Source: JAWAAW01 sp964353335 (lineage in GTDB: Archaea > Nanobdellota > Nanobdellia > Woesearchaeales > ARS49). Taken from it: a stretch of DNA of 64,000 nucleotides. Under the pieces are notes generated by a model. It had not been told where the DNA came from. It saw nothing but the letters and a program-made list of their open reading frames with translations, and made no database searches. The position numbers were made by a program, and so were the translations under genes. Location: NCBI GenBank assembly GCA_964353335.1, contig CAYGVI010000003.1, positions 372,001 through 436,000 of the forward strand, written 5' to 3'. Shown in pieces: positions 1 through 7,677 of this stretch; the stretch's first letter is position 1, and each line of letters begins with the position of its first letter.

Positions 1-702
1 AACAGGCACGCAGATATGGAAGATTCCGCGTGGATTGCGTCTGTCGGGCTGATTGGCGATATGGCAGGACGCGCCTGGCCTGATTTCCTGTCAAAGGTGT
101 TTGAAAAGCAAAAGCTCAGGCCCAATCCTCAAGACTGGTTCAGGACAGACCTCGGGGAAGTTGCTGAGTTCCTTCTCGCCGCGATGATTATTGACGACAA
201 AAACATCAACTACTGCTTTGATGCCCTGATGAAGTCAAAAGAACCGCAGGGCATACTGAAAGACAAAAAACTTAGCACGATGAGGCAGTCGTTTGAAAAA
301 GAAATCAGCAAGTGGATTAAGGACGCCCCCAAGCTGATGGAAAAGAATGAAAAGCTCAAGCTCATCTGGTATGAAATCAGTCCGAAGTACCACATTAACT
401 CCCCTGTTTCAACAGTCCTCTCGCTCAAGCCCCAGTTCAATGACTGGGTCATAATCATCCTGGAAATGCACAAGGATGTAATCAAGGTGTCAGGAAGGTG
501 CCAGAGCCAGCGCGTGAAAATGAATGAATTGCTCAAGAACGCGGTCAAAGGGCTGAAGGATGCAGCCGGCGGAGGGCACATCCCTGCAGCAGGCGCACAC
601 ATGCGCACTGCAGACTTGCCTGTGTTCAGGCAGCGCATCCTCGACAGCCTGAGCAAAAATTTATATACTAATCAATCAAATCATGAACAACCAAAGAGGT
701 GA
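1..702 (+). CDS. DHH-family phosphoesterase, C-terminal part (5' cut by window edge)
   Basis: The reading frame is open to base 1, so the gene begins outside the window; the ATG at 16 is internal. The visible part carries the segment with WIASVGLIGD that follows the DHH core, and the DHHA1 nucleotide-binding motif GGGHIPAAGA. The same two landmarks occur in the complete DHH protein at 47607-48647 (WIAATGSIGDW and GGGHEQACGAGI), so the two are paralogues. Proteins of this type are Mn-dependent phosphodiesterases or RecJ-like nucleases. The catalytic DHH half is not in the window, so the substrate cannot be judged. The last codons overlap the promoter and ribosome-binding site of the next gene. 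Confidence 0.85.
   Translation, partial: NRHADMEDSAWIASVGLIGDMAGRAWPDFLSKVFEKQKLRPNPQDWFRTDLGEVAEFLLAAMIIDDKNINYCFDALMKSKEPQGILKDKKLSTMRQSFEKEISKWIKDAPKLMEKNEKLKLIWYEISPKYHINSPVSTVLSLKPQFNDWVIIILEMHKDVIKVSGRCQSQRVKMNELLKNAVKGLKDAAGGGHIPAAGAHMRTADLPVFRQRILDSLSKNLYTNQSNHEQPKR
655..701 (+). promoter_or_regulatory. TATA box and Shine-Dalgarno site for the 710 gene
   Basis: TTTATATA at 660-667 lies inside the end of the DHH gene. GAGGTGA at 695-701 sits 8 nt before the ATG at 710. An earlier in-frame ATG at 683 has no ribosome-binding site, so 710 is the better start. This gene therefore seems to have a short leader, unlike most genes here. Confidence 0.65.
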
Positions 703-709
703 ATTAACT

Positions 710-1189
710 ATGGCAGATGAAAATAAGGGAGTTGCATTCGCAATTCTTGGTATTGTTGCGGTTATAGCAGTGGTCGGACTTGTACTTCTCTTTAAGGGAG
801 CAGCAGGTAATGCGACCCTGTTGGCATCATCCAATGAGGCGAATGTATACGGTGGCGGAGAAATAGCGCACGGACTGGATCAGTACCGTGACCCGCAGGG
901 ATTTGTTAGATACAGTGACGGCCGTGTCTATGCTGGCGCAGGATACATCTTTCCTGAGCGCATACAGGACACTGGTGGAGCGCCTGTTCCTATCCCGACG
1001 ATAGACTCAGACCCCAAGCGCACAGGGCCAATAATTGACAGCTCGTGCCCATACCCGCCTTACACAGCACGTGTCAGGGCAAATGACGCACTTGGCCGCA
1101 ACTGCATAAGGTCTGGCATAAACCCAGATGTGAGCAGTGAAGGAAGAATTCCAGCAGGTTACGAGGACTTCTTCTGCTGCACACTCTAA
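710..1189 (+). CDS. Small membrane-anchored protein with exported Cys-containing domain, function unknown
   Basis: 159 aa from the ATG chosen by its GAGGTGA site. Residues about 8-30 are a single hydrophobic segment (AILGIVAVIAVVGLVLLF), most likely an N-terminal anchor. The remainder is polar, rich in Gly, Pro and Tyr, and has four Cys residues, including a CC pair five residues from the end (FFCCTL), which suits disulphides outside the membrane. I do not recognise a family. A pilin-like or surface-anchored role is possible because it begins with a short charged stretch and then a long hydrophobic helix, but no processing site is clear. A T-rich tract follows directly. Confidence 0.7.
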   Translation: MADENKGVAFAILGIVAVIAVVGLVLLFKGAAGNATLLASSNEANVYGGGEIAHGLDQYRDPQGFVRYSDGRVYAGAGYIFPERIQDTGGAPVPIPTIDSDPKRTGPIIDSSCPYPPYTARVRANDALGRNCIRSGINPDVSSEGRIPAGYEDFFCCTL

Positions 1190-1231
1190 GAAGTGATTTT
1201 TTATTTTATTTTATTATTTTATTTCATTAGT
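1190..1231 (+). terminator. T-rich termination tract
   Basis: After the stop codon comes a run of short oligo-T blocks (TTTTTTA, TTTTATT repeated) for about 35 nt, typical of archaeal intrinsic termination. No hairpin is needed or seen. Confidence 0.5.
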
Positions 1232-1276
1232 TCTATCACCATAATCCATTTATACACCGGTTCCTTCTAATGCGTT

Positions 1277-2266
1277 ATGGACCAAAAAGACATTGTGATA
1301 GAGTTCCTTGACTCCCTTAACTCAGGCACGACTGTTGAGCAGCTTTTGCAGCAGACTGCTGAGTTTGTGAGCAGGATTTTCAGGCCTGACCATTGTGCCT
1401 TGTGGGTTAACAGCGCAAATGTTTCCCAGGTTCCTGCAAGCCAGCCATTCCTTGATGTAAGCAAGGTGCTGCACAACCACGTTGCAGCCAACAACACGTT
1501 CACGCTGGTCAATAATGCGGGAAATGATGTTTTGACCGCGCACGTCAATGATTCAAGCCAGCTTCGCGCCCAGCTTGCTGCTTTTCCTGTCAGGGTGCAG
1601 GGCAAGCACGCTGCAACACTTGTCCTTGGCGCAGGCCAGGTCAGCCACACAACAGAGTTTGTTTCCCTTCTTCTTGACAAGCTCTCAATCGCTTTGGCAA
1701 GGGCGCAGAGGTTCCAGAACGCGCAGTATTCAGCAATGACAGATGCATTGACAGGGCTTTACAACAAGGCGTATTTCCTTGAGTCGCTTAAGAATGAAAT
1801 TGCCCGCTCCCAGCGCTCCCAAAGGCCGATATCCCTGGTTATGTTTGACTTTGACAACTTCAAGGAACTCAATGACACCCAGGGGCACGTTGAAGGCGAC
1901 AAGTTATTGCAGCAGCTTGGCGAGCTCCTTAGGGCATCCATCCGCGCTATTGACATTCCTGCGCGCTATGGCGGCGAGGAATTTACAATCATACTGCCTG
2001 AAACCCAGCACGACCACGCGCATTCTTTCGCAGAGCGCCTCAGGGAGACAGTGCAGGACAAGTTTCCGACAACAATCTCAATCGGCATCGCCACATGCCT
2101 TAATGCAAGTGTCTCGCCTGAAACCCTGCTGAAAGAGGCAGACAAGGCATTGTATGTCGCAAAGCGCAATGGGAAGAACCAGACAAGGTCTTTCCTGATA
2201 ATTGACAAGGCGCTTGGAGTAATTGATGTCCAGCAGGCAGGCGGATTTGGAAAAGTGAATCAGTAA
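1277..2266 (+). CDS. GGDEF diguanylate cyclase with N-terminal GAF-like sensor
   Basis: 329 aa. Residues 1-145 look like a GAF-type sensor without a membrane segment. The cyclase domain starts at LTGLYN (158-163), has FDFDNFKELND for metal and nucleotide binding, and the active site GGEEF at 232-236. RAID at 223-226 is an RxxD sequence exactly five residues before GGEEF, the layout of the inhibitory c-di-GMP I-site. The domain therefore looks intact for making c-di-GMP from two GTP and for product inhibition. TATA at 1248-1255 lies about 26 nt upstream, suggesting a leaderless mRNA. The gene converges on an HD hydrolase with a 7-nt overlap. No EAL, HD-GYP or PilZ protein is visible nearby. 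Confidence 0.93.
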   Translation: MDQKDIVIEFLDSLNSGTTVEQLLQQTAEFVSRIFRPDHCALWVNSANVSQVPASQPFLDVSKVLHNHVAANNTFTLVNNAGNDVLTAHVNDSSQLRAQLAAFPVRVQGKHAATLVLGAGQVSHTTEFVSLLLDKLSIALARAQRFQNAQYSAMTDALTGLYNKAYFLESLKNEIARSQRSQRPISLVMFDFDNFKELNDTQGHVEGDKLLQQLGELLRASIRAIDIPARYGGEEFTIILPETQHDHAHSFAERLRETVQDKFPTTISIGIATCLNASVSPETLLKEADKALYVAKRNGKNQTRSFLIIDKALGVIDVQQAGGFGKVNQ

Positions 2267-2913
2267 GAATCAACGTATTTCTGTATTGCCTTTTCATCAA
2301 CCTGTTCAGGGGTTATGTCTGTGTTTTCAAAGATTTGCTTCTCAAGCTCAAGCGCCAATTTCCTGTGTTCCTCAAAGTCCTGCAGGCTTAATCTGATTTG
2401 CCTGCCGATGTAGCGCTTCTCAAGGTCATCAAACCTCCTGTCCACGGAAACAATTCCCTGCGGCGCAGCCCTCATATCTGAGTATTTCCCGATTTTTAGC
2501 ACCCAGTCGCTGCTCTCCAGCGTTTGCCTGAGCCTGTGGAAGTGGCTTTCTTCCAAAAGCTCAATCATTCGGCTGGAAACATTAAGCTCTTTTGCAAATG
2601 CAATCGTTGCCTTCAGGTCGTCTTCGCCGTATTTTGCGATTGTTTCCTTTTGCTTTTTCTTCCATCCCTCAATGTCAGACCCAATATCGCCGTCGTAAAG
2701 CTTGTGGTTGAAATCATACTTGACAAGATTGCCAATGTCGTGGAGAAGCATGAATGCCACAAGCTCATCCCTGTCAAGCGCAGGGCCTTTCCAGTGGTCT
2801 GCAATCACCTCGCCGACAGCAGTCACCTTGAAAAGGTGCCTCTGCAGGTTTATCGGAACAGGAAATTTCTTGAAGATGTCCCTGATATTGCTGATTATTT
2901 CTTTGCTGTTCAT
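2260..2913 (-). CDS. HD-domain metal-dependent phosphohydrolase
   Basis: 217 aa soluble protein. An early RH pair (NLQRHLFKV), the HD doublet in LLHDIGN and a later Asp in KYSDMR are the metal ligands expected of an HD domain. The GYP signature is missing, so this is a plain HD protein and not an HD-GYP c-di-GMP phosphodiesterase. It begins inside the stop codon of ychF (ATGA overlap), so it is translated with that gene. Archaeal HD proteins of this size are often nucleotidases or (d)NTP hydrolases; the substrate is not evident. Confidence 0.85.
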   Translation of the reverse strand: MNSKEIISNIRDIFKKFPVPINLQRHLFKVTAVGEVIADHWKGPALDRDELVAFMLLHDIGNLVKYDFNHKLYDGDIGSDIEGWKKKQKETIAKYGEDDLKATIAFAKELNVSSRMIELLEESHFHRLRQTLESSDWVLKIGKYSDMRAAPQGIVSVDRRFDDLEKRYIGRQIRLSLQDFEEHRKLALELEKQIFENTDITPEQVDEKAIQKYVDSY

Positions 2914-4100
2914 TTGCTTGTCATAATTTCCACAACATCGCGGTGTTTCAATAAGTGTTCCCTTCCAACCTTGCGTTTTGTCTTCACGTCAATAGCCGCG
3001 ACAAAGTTCTTTGCCAGGTCTGTGTGGATTTTTGCTGCAAAATCAAGCGCAGTGCTTCCTGGCGGCAGGAGGAAGCAGTCAGGAAGGACATTTCCAAACT
3101 GGTCAGAGAGCTTGTTCACTCCGCCAGGGAAAATCGCGATGTAATTCAAAAGCTTGAACACTGCGGTGTCAATTGCGTCCTGCACTCCTGTTGAGCCAAG
3201 CGCATCAAGGACGTTTGCCTTGATGAAATTCAGGGCTTTTTCCTGGGCAGGCTGCAATTGCCCTGTCGGCTTGAAGTCCTTGCTGCCAGGCAGGTACTCA
3301 ATAAGCCCTTTTCTGGACGCTTCTTTCAGTGCGAGCTCGCTTTCTGCAGAGCAGGGAACGAAAATGTATTCAGGGAACTGCTTGCTCACCCTTTCAAGGT
3401 TTGCTTTTGCGCAGGGAATGTCCATTTTGTTTGCCACAATGAGCATTGGCTTTGTTTTCTTTCTGAGTATTGTTGCCATCTGGAGCATTTGCTCCTCTGT
3501 CCATGCGGTTGTGTTTTCGCTGAGCTTCAATTGCTTTATCGCATCAACAACCATTGCCTCTGTCACGCCAAGGCCGCAGAGCTGTGTTGCGAGCGCTTTT
3601 GCGATTTCCTTGTGCTCATGCTGGAGGTTCCTTGCAAGCTTGTCCCAGCCTTTCTTCAAAATTGCGAGGTACCAGAAGTCAAGCTCAACCTCAAGGAATT
3701 TGACGTCAAACGCAGGGTCATATTTGCCCGGCTCTATCGGCTCCCCTTTCTCATTTGTCGAGCCTGCCATGTCAACAATGTGAATAAGAGCGTGCGCCTG
3801 CCTCAGGTCGTCAAGGAACTGGTTTCCCATTCCCTTTCCGAGGTGCGCGCCAGGGACAAGCCCTGCTACGTCAATAACCTCAACAGGGACAAAGCGTGTG
3901 CCATTCATGCAGTGCCCAAACCGCGGATTGCACTGCACTCCGAAGTCCCTGTCAGCGCACGGCACCCTGACAAATGCACACCCCTTGTTCGGCTCAATTG
4001 TCGCGAAAGGATAGTTTGCGATCAGCACTTCAGCTAATGTTAGCGCCTTGAAAAACGTGCTTTTTCCAACGTTTGCCTTGCCCACCACTCCGACTTGCAT
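2910..4100 (-). CDS. ychF: YchF/OLA1-type ribosome-associated ATPase
   Basis: 396 aa, normal for archaeal YchF. The P-loop is GKANVGKST at the extreme N-terminus, followed by the DVAGLVPGAHLGKGMGNQFL switch II region typical of YchF, NKMD as the variant base-recognition motif and a C-terminal TGS-like region ending in KHRDVVEIM. OLA1/YchF binds ribosomes and prefers ATP to GTP. A TATA box lies near 4113-4125 upstream of the ATG, consistent with leaderless translation. The HD gene is coupled downstream. Confidence 0.95.
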   Translation of the reverse strand: MQVGVVGKANVGKSTFFKALTLAEVLIANYPFATIEPNKGCAFVRVPCADRDFGVQCNPRFGHCMNGTRFVPVEVIDVAGLVPGAHLGKGMGNQFLDDLRQAHALIHIVDMAGSTNEKGEPIEPGKYDPAFDVKFLEVELDFWYLAILKKGWDKLARNLQHEHKEIAKALATQLCGLGVTEAMVVDAIKQLKLSENTTAWTEEQMLQMATILRKKTKPMLIVANKMDIPCAKANLERVSKQFPEYIFVPCSAESELALKEASRKGLIEYLPGSKDFKPTGQLQPAQEKALNFIKANVLDALGSTGVQDAIDTAVFKLLNYIAIFPGGVNKLSDQFGNVLPDCFLLPPGSTALDFAAKIHTDLAKNFVAAIDVKTKRKVGREHLLKHRDVVEIMTSK

Positions 4101-4179
4101 AACGAGTTATTTCAGGGCGTTCTCTTATAAACTTTTGTGTAGAAAGCCTTTTAAACCTGTTTGCCAATTGTTTGGGCGA

Positions 4180-4785
4180 ATGGCGCTGATCAGGCACAGG
4201 TATACCGGCACAGATTACAAGAACGTTACATCTTATACTGTCAACAGGAAGGATGTTTTCCACCTGAACAACCTGTATTTGCTTATGCACGAGTGGCTTA
4301 TTGAGCACGGCTACGCAACAAGGGATGATTACAAGTTTCCTGAAAAATATTACCTGCACAAGGAAGGCTCTTCGCATGGAGGAAAGGAAATATGGTGGCG
4401 CTGGCGCCCGACAAAACTGCCGATGGCTAACAACAAGCTCTGGCGCTTTGACCTGAATATTGACGTGCACATCCTCACACTGAAGGATGTTGAAGTCATT
4501 ATCGCAGGCAAGAAATACAAGGCGCAGCAGGGCGAGGCAGAGGCCAATGTCTCAGCAAACCTTGTCCGCGACCCTGACAAAATAATGGAAAAGAGCGCGT
4601 TCAAGGACTTGAAAAAGCTTCTTTACGGCAGGATGTGGAAGCAGCAGTTTGACATGCTTGAAAAGGAGCTGTACCGCGAGGCAATGCAGTTCCGCGACGC
4701 AATCAACACATTCCTGACCATTGAGACATACCTGCCGACAAAGGAATTGCCTGAGTTCTGGCCAAAGCGCATCCCTGAAGGCTGA
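4180..4785 (+). CDS. Unrecognised protein, paralogue 1 of a tandem trio
   Basis: 201 aa from the ATG at 4180, chosen because a TATA box (CTTTTAAAC near 4148) lies the usual distance upstream. Soluble and rich in Lys, Trp and Tyr. It shares a pattern with the next two proteins: an aromatic start, then L-W-GY, an IxIH/DVH strand, D-V-E-V-I-x-G-K-K-Y-K, a Lys/Asp-rich helix, and a C-terminal helix with a stretch like FLTIETYL. No enzyme motif is visible. The trio looks like a beta-rich core with C-terminal helices, possibly a binding or structural protein. I do not recognise the family. Confidence 0.75.
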   Translation: MALIRHRYTGTDYKNVTSYTVNRKDVFHLNNLYLLMHEWLIEHGYATRDDYKFPEKYYLHKEGSSHGGKEIWWRWRPTKLPMANNKLWRFDLNIDVHILTLKDVEVIIAGKKYKAQQGEAEANVSANLVRDPDKIMEKSAFKDLKKLLYGRMWKQQFDMLEKELYREAMQFRDAINTFLTIETYLPTKELPEFWPKRIPEG

Positions 4786-4857
4786 TTGGCTGGTTTGTGC
4801 GCAGTTTAGCCTATTGCGAGACAAAATTTAAATAGGCATCCAAGGACTTCTCTGCAT

Positions 4858-5358
4858 ATGGTAGAGCATGCTGCCCCCAGTGACCCGTCCCCGACGCTTT
4901 ATCTGAAGCACAGGGGTACTTTTAATCACAAGCTGCTTGTCAGCTCTATCCAGAAATGGTTTGATGACAACAGTTACAAGTTTCACGCGCCAAAATACAA
5001 GCTCAAGGCCGACGAGGCTGAGTATGAGATAAAGTCAGAGCGTGACGTAACAGAATATGTCAGGTATGTAATTACTGTTCACATGTGGATTCGTGACCTT
5101 AAGGAAGTTGAGGTTATCAGGGACGGTGAGAAGCACAAGCTTGACGAGGGGTATATCAATGCCGAAGTTGGCGGTGAGCTCCAGTTTGACTACACAAAGA
5201 GGTTTAAGGGCAATAAGTTTGTCCAGTGGTTGCATGACATTTATCAAAAGTATATTATACGGCAGACTATCAAGGACGTTTGGGAGGACGACCTTATGCT
5301 GAAGCAGGTAGAACTGCTTGCGGTAATCAAGGACGTGCTCGGAATAGAGGTGAGCTGA
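4858..5358 (+). CDS. Unrecognised protein, paralogue 2 of a tandem trio
   Basis: 166 aa. It aligns with its neighbours around HRGTFNHKLLVSSIQKWF, the DYxRYVITVH strand and KEVEVIRDGEKHKL, and in the Tyr-rich helix before the end. No Cys residues and no membrane segment. TATA-like AAATTTAAATA lies near 4825-4836. The stop codon overlaps the start of paralogue 3 (TGATG), so 2 and 3 are translationally coupled, whereas paralogue 1 has its own promoter. Function unknown. Confidence 0.75.
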   Translation: MVEHAAPSDPSPTLYLKHRGTFNHKLLVSSIQKWFDDNSYKFHAPKYKLKADEAEYEIKSERDVTEYVRYVITVHMWIRDLKEVEVIRDGEKHKLDEGYINAEVGGELQFDYTKRFKGNKFVQWLHDIYQKYIIRQTIKDVWEDDLMLKQVELLAVIKDVLGIEVS

Positions 5359-5861
5359 TGGTTGAGAAGCGCCCGGTTATTGAACACGAACAGGTGATTT
5401 ATGAGGGTATTTTCAGCCTGAAGGAGCTCTACAAGATTCTTTATGGGTGGATGGGCGACAAGGGATATGTGCCGATTGAGAAGCGCGCACAGGAAAGCGT
5501 CACAAAATCAGGCAAGCACGTTGAGCTTGAGCTTGAGCCGTTCAAAAAGTTTTCTGACTACGCAAAGAGTGTTATCAGGATTCACGCAACAGCGCACAAC
5601 CTTACTGATGTTGAGGTGGCAAAGGACGGCCACAAGAAAAAGATGCAGAAGGGAAAGGTCATAATGACTTTTGATTCCTGGCTTGAGACAGACTACGAGC
5701 ACAAGTGGGAAACCCAGCCTGCATTTTACGTCCTTCGCTCCCTGTTTGAGAAGTATGTTTACACGCCGTTCCTCAGCGGCTTCATCACAAGCGTCAGGAA
5801 CGACACCATCCAGATCAAGGACCAGGTAAAGGCATTCCTCAATTTGGAACGTTTTCAATAA
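5358..5861 (+). CDS. Unrecognised protein, paralogue 3 of a tandem trio
   Basis: 167 aa from the ATG that overlaps the previous stop, with GAGGTGAG at 5346-5353 as ribosome-binding site. A longer in-frame extension to 5280 is rejected because it runs inside paralogue 2. The shared pattern is clear: LYKILYGWMGDKGYVP, DYAKSVIRIHAT, TDVEVAKDGHKKKMQKG, and a C-terminal helix DQVKAFLNLERF. The region after it holds repeat element A and tRNA-Thr. Confidence 0.78.
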   Translation: MVEKRPVIEHEQVIYEGIFSLKELYKILYGWMGDKGYVPIEKRAQESVTKSGKHVELELEPFKKFSDYAKSVIRIHATAHNLTDVEVAKDGHKKKMQKGKVIMTFDSWLETDYEHKWETQPAFYVLRSLFEKYVYTPFLSGFITSVRNDTIQIKDQVKAFLNLERFQ

Positions 5862-5896
5862 TCAAAATCATTGAAATACGGATTCTGCTAATTACG

Positions 5897-6030
5897 TGCC
5901 TTCGGCAAAAGACACTCGCTGCGAATTCGTCTCGTCGCAAGCTCCTCGACTCATTCAGCAGCTCGGGATAATAGAACAAGAACTTCCTCTTATCGTTGGC
6001 ACCGCGACTGTAAGGAGCCGTTATTAGTAT
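5897..6030. repeat. Intergenic structured element A (family A-D)
   Basis: Between paralogue 3 and tRNA-Thr. It begins with a small hairpin TGCC-TTC-GGCA (5897-5907), then AAAAGACACTC, a middle region rich in CTC/GAG, the block AAGAACTTCCTCTTATCGTTGG (5978-5999) and GCCGTTATTA (6017-6026). The same order of blocks occurs at 29171-29315, and parts of it at 56045-56190 and 26067-26115. Frames on both strands give only short unrelated peptides, so it is probably not coding. Confidence 0.6.
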
Positions 6031-6090
6031 TCGTCTATTGCTTGGGATATGATAATCTTTAAATAGCGTCATTTATGCCTGTATGTTATC

Positions 6091-6163
6091 GCCTCCGTAG
6101 CTTAGTAGCTATAGCACCTGCCTTGTAAGCAGGAGGTCGAGGGTGCAACTCCCTCCGGGGGCT
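6091..6163 (+). tRNA. tRNA-Thr (anticodon TGT)
   Basis: Acceptor GCCTCCG pairs with CGGGGGC, the discriminator is T as in archaeal tRNA-Thr, and CCA is not encoded. The anticodon arm is CCTGC-CTTGTAA-GCAGG. The T-arm is GAGGG-TGCAACT-CCCTC, so position 55 is G where nearly all tRNAs have T. A TATA box (CTTTAAATAG, 6058-6067) lies upstream. Confidence 0.95.
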
Positions 6164-6177
6164 TCAGCACAGATTTC

Positions 6178-6636
6178 TTAATTTAACACCATAATTTTCC
6201 AGTTTAGTATTGTTGCAAAGCTGACCCATAGAATGTAAGGAATTAGCAGGCATGATGCTGTTGCTGAAACACTGTAAAAGCTGATTATTGTTGCGAGTAT
6301 TGCCAGCCATAATGCGATTATGTCCACAAATGCCCACAATGGCGAGTGAAGGCCGAAGAACAGTATTGACCATAACGCATTGAGGCCGAGCTGTATTCCG
6401 AAAATCCACAATACCGCATTGTTTGCCTTTCCAGAAGTCCAGACAAGATAAAGCGCAATGCCCATCATTATGAACAATGTTGTCCAGACAGGCCCAAAAA
6501 TCCAGTTTGGCGGGTTAAATGACGGCTTTTGAATTGTCGCATACCAGTTAGGAATTGATTTTGTTGTGAAGAGGCTGCCAATAAAGCCCGCAAGCAATGG
6601 TATTGCAATTGAAACAATAAGTTTGGTGATGTTCAT
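6178..6636 (-). CDS. tspO: TspO/MBR family membrane protein
   Basis: 152 aa from the ATG at 6636; a GTG two codons earlier is possible, but TTAAAATA near 6660-6667 favours 6636 as a leaderless start. Five hydrophobic helices are seen. Family motifs include WYATIQKPSFNPPNWIFGPVW near the N-terminus and the N-A-L-W-S-I-L-F-F-G-L segment in the middle. TspO proteins bind porphyrins and related hydrophobic ligands in the membrane and have been linked to stress responses. It is followed on the same strand by nothing closer than the tRNA. Confidence 0.93.
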   Translation of the reverse strand: MNITKLIVSIAIPLLAGFIGSLFTTKSIPNWYATIQKPSFNPPNWIFGPVWTTLFIMMGIALYLVWTSGKANNAVLWIFGIQLGLNALWSILFFGLHSPLWAFVDIIALWLAILATIISFYSVSATASCLLIPYILWVSFATILNWKIMVLN

Positions 6637-6672
6637 GGACACTTTTCTTCTTATTCACTATTTTAATCTTTC

Positions 6673-7677
6673 TCAAAGAATTCTTGATGCAGCCCTTCTC
6701 AGCCTGTTCATCACTGCCATTCCAAATCCGTTCTCAGGCAATCCTTCTGCGATTATCAGGTCAAGCTTTTGCAAATCAAGCCACCGCAAAGCATCAAACA
6801 ATCTTTTTGCAGCTGCTTCTGGGGTTTTGCCGATGATTATGACTCTTTCAGCGCTTGTGTGATACCTTCCGAGGCAAAGCAATCCGATTTGTTTGCCTTT
6901 TTTCTGCTCTTTTTCAACAAGCTTTTCTATTTTTTCTGCAGTCGGCTTCAAGACAAGCAAAACAGGCGTCTTTGGTGAATAATGGCGGTATTTCATCCCA
7001 GGAGCAAGCGGTCTTTCTGATTTTTTCACGCTTGTGACAATCTCAACAGGCAAAATCCTGCGCAATTCTTCAACAGTAATCTTACCGGGCCTCAAAAGCT
7101 TCGCAGGCTTTGTTGTAAGAGAGACAATTGTTGACTCAACTCCGATGTGCGTGCTTCCTGAGTCAAGAATCAAGGGTATTTTTCCTTTCAAATCAGCAAA
7201 GACATGTGCTGCTTTGGTCGGCGATGGTTTGCCAAACGAATTTGCGCTCGGAGCAGCAATCGGTCCGACTGCTTTGCACAGCGCAAGCGCAACAGGATGA
7301 GAAGGCATTCGCACAGCAACAGTCTTCAAGCCCGCAGTAACAACCGCAGGCACTTTTTTTGACTTGGACATCACCAGCGTTAGCGGTCCTGGCCAGTATT
7401 TTTTCATTAGCCTGCGCGCAACAGCAGGGATTTCTTTCACTGCCTTCTCAGCGTCAGCTATCGAGGCAACATGAACAATCAAAGGATCATCAGCAGGCCT
7501 GCCTTTTGCTGAAAAAATCTTCTTGACAGCAGAAGGATTGAACGCGTCAGCCCCTAAGCCGTACACTGTTTCTGTCGGAAATGCAACAACCTGCCCTTTT
7601 TTGAGAAGCTCTGCTGCCTTTCTAATCAAATTTGCTTGTGGTTTCTTCTGGTTGAGCTTTAGAATTTTTGTTTTCAT
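6673..7677 (-). CDS. sua5: L-threonylcarbamoyladenylate synthase (Sua5)
   Basis: 334 aa, full two-domain Sua5. The YrdC-like domain carries FPTETVYGLGADA near residue 35, SAKGRPADDPLIVHV and the SAN motif in APSANSFGKPSPT. A C-terminal Sua5 Rossmann-like domain follows after the SPGM-like linker (APGMKYRHYSP). The enzyme makes TC-AMP from Thr, bicarbonate and ATP for t6A37 of ANN-decoding tRNAs. Its first 56 bases overlap the end of the zinc-ribbon gene upstream, in a different frame, so the two are co-transcribed. Confidence 0.96.
   Translation of the reverse strand: MKTKILKLNQKKPQANLIRKAAELLKKGQVVAFPTETVYGLGADAFNPSAVKKIFSAKGRPADDPLIVHVASIADAEKAVKEIPAVARRLMKKYWPGPLTLVMSKSKKVPAVVTAGLKTVAVRMPSHPVALALCKAVGPIAAPSANSFGKPSPTKAAHVFADLKGKIPLILDSGSTHIGVESTIVSLTTKPAKLLRPGKITVEELRRILPVEIVTSVKKSERPLAPGMKYRHYSPKTPVLLVLKPTAEKIEKLVEKEQKKGKQIGLLCLGRYHTSAERVIIIGKTPEAAAKRLFDALRWLDLQKLDLIIAEGLPENGFGMAVMNRLRRAASRIL

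Noticed and set aside
1267..1680. 137-aa minus-strand ORF opposite the diguanylate cyclase
   Set aside because: Antisense shadow of a well-supported coding frame.
2260..2913. HD-GYP c-di-GMP phosphodiesterase next to the GGDEF gene
   Set aside because: HD doublet is present but the GYP signature is absent, so there is no support for c-di-GMP hydrolysis.
3154..4037. Long antisense frames opposite ychF
   Set aside because: Shadow of a strongly conserved gene; no ribosome site, promoter or recognisable domain.
4048..4179. Longer start for paralogue 1
   Set aside because: Would read through the divergent promoter and into ychF; TATA spacing supports 4180.
5839..6072. 77-aa minus-strand ORF over element A
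   Set aside because: Runs through a structured element; homologous elements B and C have no matching frame.
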